Shown: positions 11,801-20,668, counted from the first letter of the stretch. The stretch: DNA of 64,000 nucleotides from Melitaea cinxia (GCF_905220565.1 NC_059401.1:3249001-3313000); one strand, 5' to 3'. Numbers and translations: made by a program. The notes: generated by a model not told the origin, from the sequence alone.

Positions 11801-12839
11801 AATGTTATCTATAGGTTATAAACAGTGTGATAAGGATTATTGTCTGTATTCAAAATGTGAAGGGGAAAATAAAACATTTTTATTGCTATATGTAGATGAT
11901 ATATTGTATTTTGGTAATAACAAACTTGAGCTGAGTAAATTAAAAAATATGCTATGTCAAACATTTAAAATGAAAGAATTGGGGGCTATAAGTAAATTTC
12001 TGGGTATTGATGTAAAGCAAGATTTAAATTTAGGGGTCACTGTAATTTCACAAAAGGACTATTTAAGAAACATTTTGTTAGAATATAATATGTCAGATTG
12101 CAAAACATTGTCATTGCCTATTGATAAGAATTTTAATTTTCATATTCTAAAAAGGGAAAATTCAGAGACTGTTCTTATTGAAAATAAATGTAGAAGATTG
12201 ATAGGAAGTTTAATGTATGCGGCAATGGGCACTAGGCCAGACATATGTGCAGTTGTTAATATTCTAAGTCGGTATCAAAACAGTGCATCCACACTTTTGT
12301 ATAAATTATTGTTAAATATTTTGAGATATTTAAAGGGTACACTTGATTTATGTCTTATATACTATAGAGATTGTAATGTTGATGAGGTTATAGGCTATGT
12401 TGATAGTGACTGGGGTGGGTGTAATGATCGTAAGTCAACAACATGGTGTATTTTTAAAGTTTTTGGAAGTTCTGTAATGTGGTTTTCGAAGAAGCAGCCG
12501 ACTGTTTCATTGTCCTCTACTGAGGCTGAATTTATTGCTTTGTGTTCGGCAACAAGTGAAGCTTGTTGGTTAAAAGATATTCTTTTCACTTTTGGGTTTG
12601 ATATTAAAATAGTAATTTTTGAAGATAACCAGTCTACTATCAAGATGGCACAGATGGCCACTGGTAATTCTAGAGTAAAACACTTAGAGATTAAGTTATC
12701 ATTTGTAAAAGAAAAGTTAGATAAAAATATTATTGAATTGAGATATATAAATACCAGTGACCAACTCGCAGATATATTAACTAAAGCATTGGGGGGAATT
12801 TTGTTCAGAAAATTAAGGGATAGGTTGTTTAGTAAATAA
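8838..12839 (+). CDS. Copia Gag-Pol polyprotein (1333 aa)
   Basis: The single uninterrupted frame should yield capsid/nucleocapsid, protease, integrase, reverse transcriptase and RNase H. I start at the ATG at 8838 (gcaaATG), since codons before it are reached only from a GTG. In order: copia Gag domain (about 10-205); zinc knuckles CX2CX4HX4C at 217-230 and 239-252; protease DSGAS at 309; integrase HH-CC with His439 and Cys468/471; catalytic D498, D561 and E597 with exact D-35-E spacing; a Glu/Lys-rich linker (about 720-830); RT with YVDD at 1018-1021; RNase H with DSDWGG near 1190 and SSTEAEF. It ends TAA eleven codons after the last RNase H block. There is no frameshift or stop. Gag may be made separately by splicing, as in Drosophila copia, which I cannot verify here. 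Confidence 0.95.
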   Translation: MSETDPSIMAMASPSVIKLEGQRNWSVWKFQLTVTLKGVDVFSVIDGTLVKPETGDLTAWIKKDNKAQSIIVSRLSEEAMIHVLTCETAAEMWNKLHSIFEAKSATSTLMLQQRFLQCKFEEGELSVYLAKLQEMACQLKQAGETVSEKFLMTKVLMSLPESYSHFVSAWESVDTDKQNFNDLVARLLVEEERIKSKGHESESTALFVKKSGFVKRCNRCYIPGHLAKECNSKVENRRCFSCGKIGHLKAQCKKGNLNKNSGQYGGGHSKGNAFTVIGMITGTGCEYLSDSSGTDNRSVNQFKNKWLMDSGASAHMTGDRELFTNYTSVSNQFVIVGDGRRLRVAGTGKVELNIYNGESYVQSTLHNALHVPDLRVSLFSLSTVTKKGHKVEMTCGQCLLWKDNKLCAVGNREGDNYILNVMNDVNNSVAAVATLSDWHERLCHQNVEQVKQVLTKNNIKYTGDSFKCVSCLEGKMHKLPFAKSEHCANAPLELLSADLCGPMEVESVGGSRYFLLIKDNYSNYRTVYFLKKKSEAVLCIKRFVAWAERQTNYNVKVIRTDNGLEFCNDEMRKFVQENGIQHQTTVPYTPQQNGKAERDMRTLVEAARTMLKAKRLPKQLWAEAVNTSVCVLNRTSKSKQESQSPYESFHKREVNINDLKGIFGERVFVHIPKEKRLKWDDKGEEAIFVGYEDTKGFRVYYEKRREVHIQRDVVFLVGKRIEEPKCDQKEVIEEVVLLDMSSEDEEIEQHEESEEEFHDTNTVEGKEQDKTPERTENISERTEERRNQNETENQTTGIESQNSAMEDQNQGQRSKRKIIKPRKLEDYCMYVTLEPKNYTEAMASPEAENWKEAMRKELNQLKENNTWTEIETVPEGKEVISSKWVLKRKGNDYKARLVARGFEQDCNEDLYAPVAKLNTFRIFVSVATKLNLNISQMDVCGAFLNAKLDEELYLSLPEDTEVKIVKLNKSIYGLKRSPKYWNETFNNVMLSIGYKQCDKDYCLYSKCEGENKTFLLLYVDDILYFGNNKLELSKLKNMLCQTFKMKELGAISKFLGIDVKQDLNLGVTVISQKDYLRNILLEYNMSDCKTLSLPIDKNFNFHILKRENSETVLIENKCRRLIGSLMYAAMGTRPDICAVVNILSRYQNSASTLLYKLLLNILRYLKGTLDLCLIYYRDCNVDEVIGYVDSDWGGCNDRKSTTWCIFKVFGSSVMWFSKKQPTVSLSSTEAEFIALCSATSEACWLKDILFTFGFDIKIVIFEDNQSTIKMAQMATGNSRVKHLEIKLSFVKEKLDKNIIELRYINTSDQLADILTKALGGILFRKLRDRLFSK

Positions 12840-12870
12840 GAAATCATAATGTTGTTAAAAATATTTTATT

Positions 12871-12879
12871 GAGGGGAGG
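12871..12879 (+). other. Copia polypurine tract
   Basis: GAGGGGAGG sits immediately before the 3' LTR, the expected plus-strand primer position. Confidence 0.85.
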
Positions 12880-13057
12880 TGTTAAGTGCAATTAAATATT
12901 TTATATTGGCAACATTGTTAAAACTCATAATACTCTGTGGTAAGCCGCAATGGCGTTTTGAGTTGGTCTTCTTGTTGTGTGTGCTGCGATTATATAAAAA
13001 CAGAATAAATGAGCATAATAAAGAAATATAAGCTAGTTTCCTTCCAAAGTCCTAACA
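12880..13057 (+). repeat. Copia 3' LTR
   Basis: This is the second 178-bp copy, TGTTAAG...CCTAACA, identical to the 5' LTR on reading, and followed by GCCCC (13058-13062). Confidence 0.95.
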
Positions 13058-13062
13058 GCCCC

Positions 13063-13353
13063 AAAATTTTTCATTAATCTATCGTATGTCGCAAGTGTTC
13101 CAGGGTATTTGTGTATTTTGATCTGTCTATTACTGAAAATGTTTTTATTTACTAAAGTTTCATTCACTTGCATCGTAGTTTCATAAAATCACACATTTTT
13201 TTCAATAATTATAAATTAAAAAAAAATGTAATTATATAATGAAAACGTAACACTAGGGTTGAAAGCAAAATTGTATTTTTTGTTGTTTATTTTTTTATAT
13301 TAAAAAAAAAAAAAAAAACGAGTGATCCGCGGACCCCATGTTGAGAAACACTG
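13063..13353 (+). mobile_element. Right part of the copia-split hAT-like element
   Basis: It ends gatccgcggaccccatg followed by TTGAGAAACACTG, the inverted counterpart of the CAGCGGTTCTCAA end at 8169. A (T)n-A(18) stretch lies at about 13277-13318. Confidence 0.55.
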
Positions 13354-15119
13354 ATCTAGATTATCTCCGTAGATCGTTTCCTCGTTTGGATGAATTTAAT
13401 AATTGACGCCATTGAAGTAATTACATCTATTAGTATGAAACTAGTTAAACGTATTTTACTAGAGTTTCGGAGATTTATTTAACAGTACGAGTTTTGGGAA
13501 TCGTTTCGGATACGATCCTAGATGGAGATAAAACTTGTTCGAATTTTAAGAACGGGTTAATGTTACGTTTAGTAGGGTATATATTTGTGTATTGATGGTT
13601 CTAATTCTGTATTGTAGTGCCGTATATTCCGTTTCTAGAAATATAGCGCAGATAATAATAAATAATAATTATATAATAAAAAATAATAATATTATAAGAG
13701 AGAGGAGAGAAGTTGTTGTTTATTCTAACGAGTTTTTGATTCGACATGACACTTTTTTATAACTTCATCCAAGATATCGTACAGATTTCCTCAAACTTTA
13801 CTCTCCTGTATATTATGCCTTTTATAACAAAACCTTTTTATAAATAATTACATTTTTACTTTGTACACTTGTTCTTTGTCTTTGTCCATATCGATATGCA
13901 TAGTTGAGTTAAACGACACGAACAGATTCGTTCAGAACGTTCAGATTATAACATTCTAAAATAATAGATGGAAGATCTCACCGAATAAAATATAGTTATG
14001 GACACTTTATTACATACAATTTGCACAGCAGAAAGACTTGGCGTAGTAAATGTACTTGAGAAACGTCGTCTTAAACGGGCTTCAAATTACGCTAAGTGTC
14101 TGACTGACGTCTGTGGGTGCATTCGGTCTTAAGTGAACGTGTAGCCTTCAGTAGAAACGTCATCTATTATTCATTATGACGACGAGATTTGACGATTGAT
14201 TTTCGCAGTGTTCTCCGCATTCTGATGTATATGACTACGGCTTAGTCTTCCTGAACAAAAAAGATACCGCTGTTTGTGGTGCTATGTATTTTGTTTACGG
14301 ATCAATTATAAGGCATTTCAATGTCATTGTATTAAAAAGTAATGATTAAAGTTAGGGTCTACGGAATTTTGGAAAATTTTCATCAACTTCCTAATTTTCT
14401 CTTATGGCTAAAAATCGTTCAAATCACTTAAATACTTAAGCTGTGAAAGATGACATGAAGTTGCTATTTTATATTATTGAGGGAAGTTGGAGATGCGTGT
14501 TTGACGTCCAGAAGTAGACAACAACGAGCCACATTTGAAAATATAATTTCAGATGTAGGTATAAAGCGTTTGATTGTTGTAAAACTAAAACCTCTATAAC
14601 ACAAGGATAATCTCTACAACAGAAGGAAATTTATAACAACTTATTACAAACAAGTTTATTATTTCAAAAGATTCTACAAATCATAAAGTATCAGCGGAAA
14701 CGTCCAAATAAATAACTAAATCGTTTGTAAAGTTATTCAGGAGCCAGATTTATGAATTCCGTATCATAAAATAAGCACCTGTGTCCCGCCGCTGCTAGGT
14801 TACCTCCCATATTACTTTATTAGCACTAATTGTATCTGTTTATCTTTTAGGAAACTTGGAAGAAACTTCACTGGTTTCCCTCGAAACTTAGATAATTATA
14901 TACAATCTGTCAGATATTTCTATTTGAAAGTTAAGGAATCAAAAGTTGTAGTTTATCTCGTTCATCAGTTTCACTGTCTCATCTTCAATATCATTTCTAT
15001 CAGGTACATCTTTTGATTTTAAAATTAAAGCTTATGAACAAACAAACAAAAAAAAAAACATCTTCATACATTTTTATTTAAAATTAAATTAATTAATTGT
15101 AGGCATATTTAAAATATTA
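13354..15119 (-). other. CELF long intron, no recognisable feature
   Basis: AT-rich unique-looking sequence with a short ATA/AAT-rich tract at about 13650-13695. No exon or complete repeat is recognised. Confidence 0.45.
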
Positions 15120-15192
15120 TACTAGCTGACCCCGCAAACGTTGTTTTGCCATGTATGTATTTAACCCCCTTAATCCCCCCCTTAATCCCGAC
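15120..15192 (+). repeat. Left piece of GCTGAC/AACGTTGT repeat, interrupted by LINE
   Basis: It starts tactagctgaccccgcaaac then gttgttttgcc, as at 4705 and 47317. The remainder of the unit (gtatgaaaaatagatgttgg onward) resumes at about 19480, after the LINE. Confidence 0.7.
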
Positions 15193-15387
15193 AAAAACAA
15201 CAAAAAAAATAGTAAGTACTGCAAAAATCATACAATCTAACTTTAAATAGAAATTAGTCGATAACACAACTCCAACTAGCGCCATCTGTGGATAAGTCGC
15301 AAGAAACACTACTATATGAACTAAGTTTATCGATCTTACAGCAGCTGACTTTACAACTAGCGACATCTATCGGCAAATAGCAAAAAC

Positions 15388-16170
15388 ATGGAAGACATGA
15401 CTAAAATTTTAAAGTCAATTCAAATTGATCTAGCGGAACAAAAGACAGAAATGAAAGAAATGGAAGAGAATATTACTAAAAACATAACAAAGGCTATCAA
15501 CGATAATTTTAAAACAATTGAATTGAAATATAATCAGTTAAATAAGCAATTACAAATTCAAGAAAATATTTTAGATCGTATAGAAAGACACAACAGAAAG
15601 AAAAATTTGGTTTTTTTCGGCATTGAAGAAGGAGAGAAAACTTATCAAGAGCTAGAAAGTAAAATCCTATATATAATAAGCAACATGAATATACATTGCG
15701 AACGAAATGAAATTGAATCTGTGAAGCGACTTGGAAGGAAAAGTGAAAAACCAAGACCAATAACAGTGACGTTTACTACTATGGGGAAAAAAATTACTCT
15801 ACTACAAAATAAGAAAAATATGGAAAATAGCTCCATATATTTTAAAGAAGACTATCCACCCAAAGTTTTGGAGAAAAGGAAACAATTACAAAGTGAAATA
15901 TTAAAATATAAAGCAGAAGGTAAAAAAGCTATAATTAAATATGATAAACTCATAGTATTACACCAATACAAACCAAATGATAATCAACAACCATCGAAAA
16001 AGAAGAACCTACATAATATCTCTCCAAACCATAATAACAATAATAATATGAACCAAGTGTCGAAGAAGAACAAAACGGAAATTACAGCATTTATGCAACC
16101 AAAAAAAAGTTTCGAAAAAAACCAAAACACTATGAACATTAACAATGGAAATTCTACATCAAGCACTTAG
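15388..16170 (+). CDS. LINE ORF1 protein, coiled coil plus L1-type RRM (260 aa)
   Basis: This is the probable nucleic-acid-binding and chaperone protein of the retrotransposon particle. The start ATG has context aaaaacATGg. Residues 1-70 are charged with heptad-like hydrophobics, a likely trimerising coiled coil. About 70-135 (RKKNLVFFGIEEGEKTYQE ... RPITVTFTT) resembles the RRM of L1 ORF1p. About 140-190 (YFKEDYPPKVLEKRKQLQ...) matches the L1 ORF1 C-terminal domain style. A low-complexity Asn/Lys/Gln tail follows. It ends with TAG at 16168-16170, followed by CAA CCA and an open in-phase path into ORF2. Readthrough would add the endonuclease-RT to its C-terminus. Confidence 0.85.
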   Translation: MEDMTKILKSIQIDLAEQKTEMKEMEENITKNITKAINDNFKTIELKYNQLNKQLQIQENILDRIERHNRKKNLVFFGIEEGEKTYQELESKILYIISNMNIHCERNEIESVKRLGRKSEKPRPITVTFTTMGKKITLLQNKKNMENSSIYFKEDYPPKVLEKRKQLQSEILKYKAEGKKAIIKYDKLIVLHQYKPNDNQQPSKKKNLHNISPNHNNNNNMNQVSKKNKTEITAFMQPKKSFEKNQNTMNINNGNSTSST

Positions 16171-16176
16171 CAACCA
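16168..16176 (+). promoter_or_regulatory. Candidate leaky stop (UAG CAA CCA) between LINE ORF1 and ORF2
   Basis: UAG followed by CAA CCA satisfies the UAG-CAR-YYA readthrough consensus known from tobamoviruses. The downstream frame is the same frame as ORF1 and stays open for 296 codons (16171-17058). Its first in-frame AUG is at 16720, inside the endonuclease catalytic motif, so conventional initiation would destroy the enzyme. Confidence 0.7.
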
Positions 16177-17061
16177 ACGGGCCCCCCTCTACTATTTCAA
16201 CACCCAACACGGCTAGTCACCGCGGGGGAGAAAAGCGACATTGGTTTTTCTCTTGACTACAACCCTCCTAGAAAATACGAAATAAATACACAAAAGAAGA
16301 AAACAACAAATAACTTTTTTATTGGTACATATAATGTGAGAACGTTAACAAGTAGTACAAAATTAATAGAATTAACAAACGCGTTAAAAAACATCAAATA
16401 TGACGTCATTGGACTGTCAGAAGTAAGAAAATTGGGTTATGGTATTGATGAATATGAAAATTTTATATTGTGTTATAACGGACAAACAAAAGGACGGCAT
16501 GGAGTTGGCTTCATCGTGAAAAAGTATCTCAAACCCTGTATAAAAAGCTTCAGAGGATTTTCAGAGCGAGTAGCACTCTTAGACATAGAAATAAATAGCT
16601 TCACAATATCAATTATTCAGGTTTATGCACCCACCGAAGAGTGTGAAGTTTCAGAGATAGATGATTTTTATAATACTTTACATAAAGCTCACCAAAATTG
16701 CAGCAAAAATGTAATAGTAATGGGCGATTTTAATGCGAGAGTGGGAAAAACGAACCCTTTGGACGGTCATATCTTTGGAAAATTTGGTTACGGATTTAGA
16801 AGCCCAAGAGGACAGCAATTAATACATTATGCTCAAGAATATAATTTGTCCATTATGAACACTTTTTTTAAGAAAAACCCCAGCCGAAAATGGACATGGA
16901 AATCGCCAGACCAAAAAACTACAAACGAAATAGATTATATATTATCAAACTTTCCTAAACGATTCCATGACGTGCAAGTTCTAAACAGCATTATGTTTTC
17001 ATCAGACCATAGAATGATTAGATCAAAAATATCACTTATACCAATGAAAAAAGCCGAATAA
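16171..17061 (+). CDS. LINE ORF2 N-terminal part: AP-like endonuclease
   Basis: This is the target-nicking nuclease of the element. After a 51-codon linker lacking Met, the endonuclease opens with GTYNVRTL (about 16324). It continues with GLSEVRKLGYG (metal-binding Glu), KGRHGVGFIV, QVYAPTE, the catalytic VMGDFNARVG (16717-16746), and NEIDYILSN then SSDHRMI near the end. These are the standard exonuclease-endonuclease-phosphatase landmarks. No in-frame AUG precedes the catalytic block, consistent with production as a readthrough product of ORF1. The frame closes at TAA 17059-17061 just after an A6 run (17047-17052). The expected linker continues in another frame, so a 1-bp deletion in that run is likely. 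Confidence 0.85.
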   Translation, partial: QPTGPPLLFQHPTRLVTAGEKSDIGFSLDYNPPRKYEINTQKKKTTNNFFIGTYNVRTLTSSTKLIELTNALKNIKYDVIGLSEVRKLGYGIDEYENFILCYNGQTKGRHGVGFIVKKYLKPCIKSFRGFSERVALLDIEINSFTISIIQVYAPTEECEVSEIDDFYNTLHKAHQNCSKNVIVMGDFNARVGKTNPLDGHIFGKFGYGFRSPRGQQLIHYAQEYNLSIMNTFFKKNPSRKWTWKSPDQKTTNEIDYILSNFPKRFHDVQVLNSIMFSSDHRMIRSKISLIPMKKAE

Positions 17062-19113
17062 TATACAAGTCTCCAAATTACACACTAACAAATCAAAATC
17101 ATGCTGATTTTTTTTTTACAGAAATTAAAAAATAACATAGAAGCTATAAAGATAGGTAATACATATTCGGGTCAAACTGTTTATAATATATTAGAAAAAT
17201 GTATATTGGAAAGCCTAAAAATGGATAAAAAAGTAAAGAAAAGCAAGGCAAATACAATTTTTACTGAAGAAACTTTAAATCTAATTAAACAACGCCATCA
17301 GTTACAAATTTTGAAGCCAAAAAATTCAGAAGATAGAAGGAATCTTAGCTTAATTTACAAAAAAACTAATAAAAACATTAGAAAAGACTACAACATGTAC
17401 AGATCAGACATAATAGAGAAACATCTGGTTAAAAGTAGAAGCTGCAAACGAGCATATAAAGAGCTCCGCACATGTAAATCTTGGATATCAAGTTTAACAG
17501 AAAACTCTACCAGTACAACTAGTAGAGATAATATACTTGAAATAGCTACAAAATTTTTCGAAAATCTCTATGATCAAAAAAGCACATGCGACCACGTCGG
17601 ACCTCACAGTTTCTACTCTCAAAAAGAATCTACCGCTCTTGTATGGAATGAAAAAGAGATAGCGCAGAAAATAGAGAAACTAAAACCAGAAAAGAGTCCT
17701 GGCCCTGATGGAATCCCAAACGAAGCAATAAAACTCGGAACAACAATTCTAACACCAGTAATAACCATGTTATTTAATAAAATTACCGAAGAACAGAGAG
17801 TGCCTGAGCAATGGACAAAGTCGAACATAATATTATTGTACAAAAAAGGCGATCCAAAAAATATAAAAAACTACAGACCTATTAGCCTTTTGCCCAGTCT
17901 ATATAAACTCTTCTCATCCTGCATATTAAGTCGAGTAACTGAAAAAATCGATGAAAATCAGCCAGTAGAGCAGGCAGGTTTTAGAAAGGGCTACTCAACA
18001 ATCGACCACATTCATGTCCTCGAAAATATTTTAGAAAAATATAAAGAATTTCAAAGGCCTCTCTACCTAGCCTTTGTGGATTATCAGAAGGCATTCGACT
18101 CTATCTCACATAAATCAATCTGGAAAGCCCTTGCAGATAATAAAATAGACCAAACGTACTGCAACATAATACGAGACATCTATGAGAGGAGCACAAGCAG
18201 AGTGAAATTAGAAACTAGTGGTCCAGAAATAAAAATCAAAAGAGGTGTGAAGCAAGGCGACCCTCTATCGCCTAAACTCTTTATAGCGGTGCTAGAAAAC
18301 ATATTTAAAAACCTCGACTGGAAAGACCTCGGTATCCAGATAAAAAATACTCACCTTAGTCACCTCCGCTTCGCAGACGACATAATATTATTCTCAGAAT
18401 CCAGTGCACAACTTGAAAAAATGATTCAATCACTACAACTAGAGAGTGAACAAGTTGGTTTGGAAATGAACCTAGATAAAACAAAACTGATGACAAATTC
18501 TACAAAAACACCTATTAAAATTGGAAACGTATACCTGGACTATGTTGACTCCTATATTTACCTTGGAAAACAAATATCATTCCATTCTAACAATAATTTT
18601 GAAGAAATATTAAGAAGAATAAATATATCATGGCAAAAATTCTGGGCCCACAGAGAGATATTTAAAGGAGAATTGCCGCTTTATATTAAAAAGGTAGTAA
18701 TGGATAGTGGTATTCTTCCCTGCCTTACGTACGGTTCACAAACTTGGATATTCACTAAACAGATAAAAGAAAAAATACGAACATGCCAAGCAGCAATGGA
18801 AAGATCAATCCTATCTATAAGAAGAATAAACAAAACACGTAACAGCATCATAAGAAAAAGAACAAAATTAATAGACTTCTTACATCACTCTATGAAATTG
18901 AAATGGAAATGGGCAGGACATCTGGCTAGAATGCACGATACTCGATGGACCAAACGAGTGGTGATATGGGAAGGACCCAAGGGGAAAAGAAAGAGAGGAA
19001 GACCGAGCAAAAGATGGGTCGATGATATCCAAGCTATAGCAGGAAAGGAATGGCATATTGGAGCAAAGAATAGAAATCTGTGGTCACAAATGGAGGAGGC
19101 CTTTACCCTATAG
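17062..19113 (+). pseudogene. LINE ORF2 C-terminal part: reverse transcriptase (frameshifted from endonuclease)
   Basis: This is the polymerase that copies element RNA at the nicked target. Landmarks: EKSPGPDGIPNEA (about 17690), VPEQWTKSNIILLYKKGD, NYRPISLLPSLYKLFS, EQAGFRKGYSTIDHI, FVDYQKAFDS, GVKQGDPLSPKLF, and catalytic FADD at 18370-18381. The C-terminal part has WKWAGHLARM, KRGRPSKRWVDDI and a terminal NRNLWSQMEEAF typical of RTE-like elements. The frame reopens in the same phase as the endonuclease only after about 17100. The intervening ~80 bases encode sensible linker in a third phase, bracketed by A-runs at 17047-17052 and 17127-17132. Two compensating 1-bp indels probably disable this copy. 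The ATG at 17101 is unlikely to be a natural start. Confidence 0.85.
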
Positions 19114-19478
19114 AGGGGTTCTCATTTATTTTTTAAGCTATTGATAATTTTAATTTATTGATCAATTTTTTTCAATATTTTCTATTCATATTTCGCAATT
19201 ATTAATAAACTTAAATACTTATTATATCGTTTATATATATTTTTTATAAGAATGAAATTTTAAATGTAAATTTTTTTAATAATTAATTTTAAAAGCTATA
19301 AACATTTGATCGCAATTATGATTTTAATTTAATTTATAGAGATATTTTTTCTTTTAGTTAATTGGTAAGGTAATTATAATGTAACAAACTATATGATAAT
19401 TTATTTGTCAACGAAAATGTATACTAAATGAAATGAGAAATAAAAAGGCTTATTTATTTATTTATTTTATTTATTTAT
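19114..19478 (+). other. LINE 3' UTR with TTTA-repeat tail
   Basis: AT-rich non-coding tail after TAG at 19111. It ends with atttatttatttattttattta, a short tandem repeat like the microsatellite tails of RTE elements. Confidence 0.75.
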
Positions 19479-19632
19479 CCCCCTCTTATAACTTAGGGGT
19501 ATGAAAAATAGATGTTGGCCGATCCTCAGACCTACCCGATATGCACACGAAATCTAATAAAAATCGGTCCAGCCGTTTCGAAGGAGTATTGTAATTAGCG
19601 TTGTGACACGAAAATTTTATATGTAAGATTAT
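19479..19632 (+). repeat. Right piece of the repeat interrupted by the LINE
   Basis: Blocks gtatgaaaaatagatgttgg, ctacccgatatgcacacgaa, ccagccgtttcgaaggagta and cgaaaattttatatgta correspond to the right half of the copies at 4870-5022 and 47485-47627. Confidence 0.75.
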
Positions 19633-19639
19633 ATTAACC

Positions 19640-19750
19640 AGCCAGTGGAGCAGCGTGGTGGATTAAGCTCCGACCCTTCTCCCTACATGGAGAATGAGGC
19701 CTATGTCTAGTAGTGGTAGGTGACCGGCTTAATCGTGATCATTATATTTA
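19640..19750 (+). repeat. Interspersed repeat fragment (GCAGCGTGGTGGATTAAGCTCC family)
   Basis: It contains ggagcagcgtggtggattaa, ctccctacatggagaatgag and gcctatgtctagtagtgg. A reversed relative lies at about 40600-40775, and tail fragments are at about 24490-24530 and 49420-49480. Confidence 0.6.
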
Positions 19751-20668
19751 CTATCGTATTTTTTTAGTCAAAATACCAAAGGCATGCTTATAATGCTAAA
19801 TTTTAGTTAAATTAACATTGTGACAAAGCCAATCTACCTGAGGGTGTAATTTAAAAAATAACAAATGAATTTCACGCTGACAGTCCGAAAGCTGGCTCCG
19901 GTGTGATCTCGAGTGAGCGGAGGCAGGATCGAACAGAATCATTTCCTCCGTCGCCGGCCGCGCGAATAATGTTCAAGATATTTGACGTTTCAATTTTAAA
20001 ACGAATCAGGTAACGAAACGTTAAAACGTTTTTCAGTCTTGTCATTCTGACGTTGTTTCTTTTATTCATATTCTATTATATAGATAATAAACGATTTTAT
20101 TTATTGATGTGCATAAATATGTATGAAGTTCATTAATTCATTCATTCAACACTTGCATTGCAAGAAAGTTACTTAAAAACTGCCGCGACTTACAGAAACA
20201 GAGCGGAAATAACAAAAAATGTCAACGAAAATCTTCACTTACCGAGTAACCGCACGTGAATTACAATCAAACATACGAATAAAATTACTAAGTAATCAAC
20301 GATATTACACAAATGTATTTTACGAATTTCATTTGGAACGGTCGTAACAATAGTCGTATAGTTACAACTAATTTCATATGGCCGATTAACAAAATTCTGA
20401 GCAGAGTTTCAATTGTGCCGCGGGCTGGCTCGGCGCCAGGTTCTTTAGTTATATTAAATTCGGAAATCTCTCCGCTCGGGAAGTAGAACCACAGGTATAG
20501 TTCATTACGCTTGTATTTGTGTATAAAATAATAGATAAACGGGAATGAATATGGATTGTAAAAGTAAAAATCGTCACAAAATGTTTCGAACGAAATTGTC
20601 CTTTTCGACCAGGTATTACATAACATATAACAGAAAACGTGCAATCAGTAAAGTGCTAGTTGCTTTAT
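19751..20668 (-). other. CELF long intron with two GC-richer patches
   Basis: Patches at 19878-19970 (ctccgtcgccggccgcgcg) and 20395-20500 (gccgcgggctggctcggcgc) stand out from AT-rich DNA. They could be regulatory or old repeat remnants. The 118-residue minus-strand frame over the second patch has no recognisable domain. Confidence 0.4.

Larger units (their letters stand above)
8433..13057 (+). mobile_element. Intact copia (Ty1/copia) LTR retrotransposon, 4625 bp
   Basis: Two 178-bp LTRs that I read as identical (8433-8610 and 12880-13057) bound a single Gag-Pol frame. The LTRs begin TGTTAAG and end CCTAACA. A 5-bp GCCCC duplication flanks the element. A primer-binding site directly follows the 5' LTR and a purine tract precedes the 3' LTR. 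Integrase lies before reverse transcriptase, which defines the copia order. The element is on the strand opposite to the host CELF gene, inside its presumed intron. Identical LTRs and an open frame mean a recent insertion that may still be competent. This is inferred from structure, with no expression evidence. Confidence 0.96.
15193..19478 (+). mobile_element. RTE-like non-LTR retrotransposon, near full length
   Basis: Components: a 5' leader of about 195 bp; ORF1 (15388-16170); an apurinic-type endonuclease frame; a reverse transcriptase frame with FADD; and a 3' UTR ending aataaaaaggc followed by TTTA-type tandem repeats (19452-19478). A microsatellite-like 3' tail in place of poly(A), and ORF2 with endonuclease plus RT but no RNase H, suggest the RTE group. 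An L1-style ORF1 with RRM is unusual for plain RTE, so a related clade (RTE-X/Proto2) or L1-group element is possible. The leader has two copies of a ctagcg(c/a)catct motif (about 15278 and 15358). Exact ends are not fixed. C-rich flanks (atccccccc / atccccct) may be the target duplication. Confidence 0.85.

Noticed and set aside
8710..12847. Small ORFs on both strands within the copia
   Set aside because: They are shadows of the Gag-Pol frame. The GTG-initiated 17-residue extension from 8787 is also dropped in favour of the ATG at 8838.
17101..17103. ATG as the start of a separate LINE RT protein
   Set aside because: It lies in the damaged linker between two homopolymer indels. RT of these elements is fused to the endonuclease.
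20288..20644. 118-residue minus-strand ORF
   Set aside because: Aromatic-rich, low-complexity translation with no domain. It ends inside AT-rich intron sequence.
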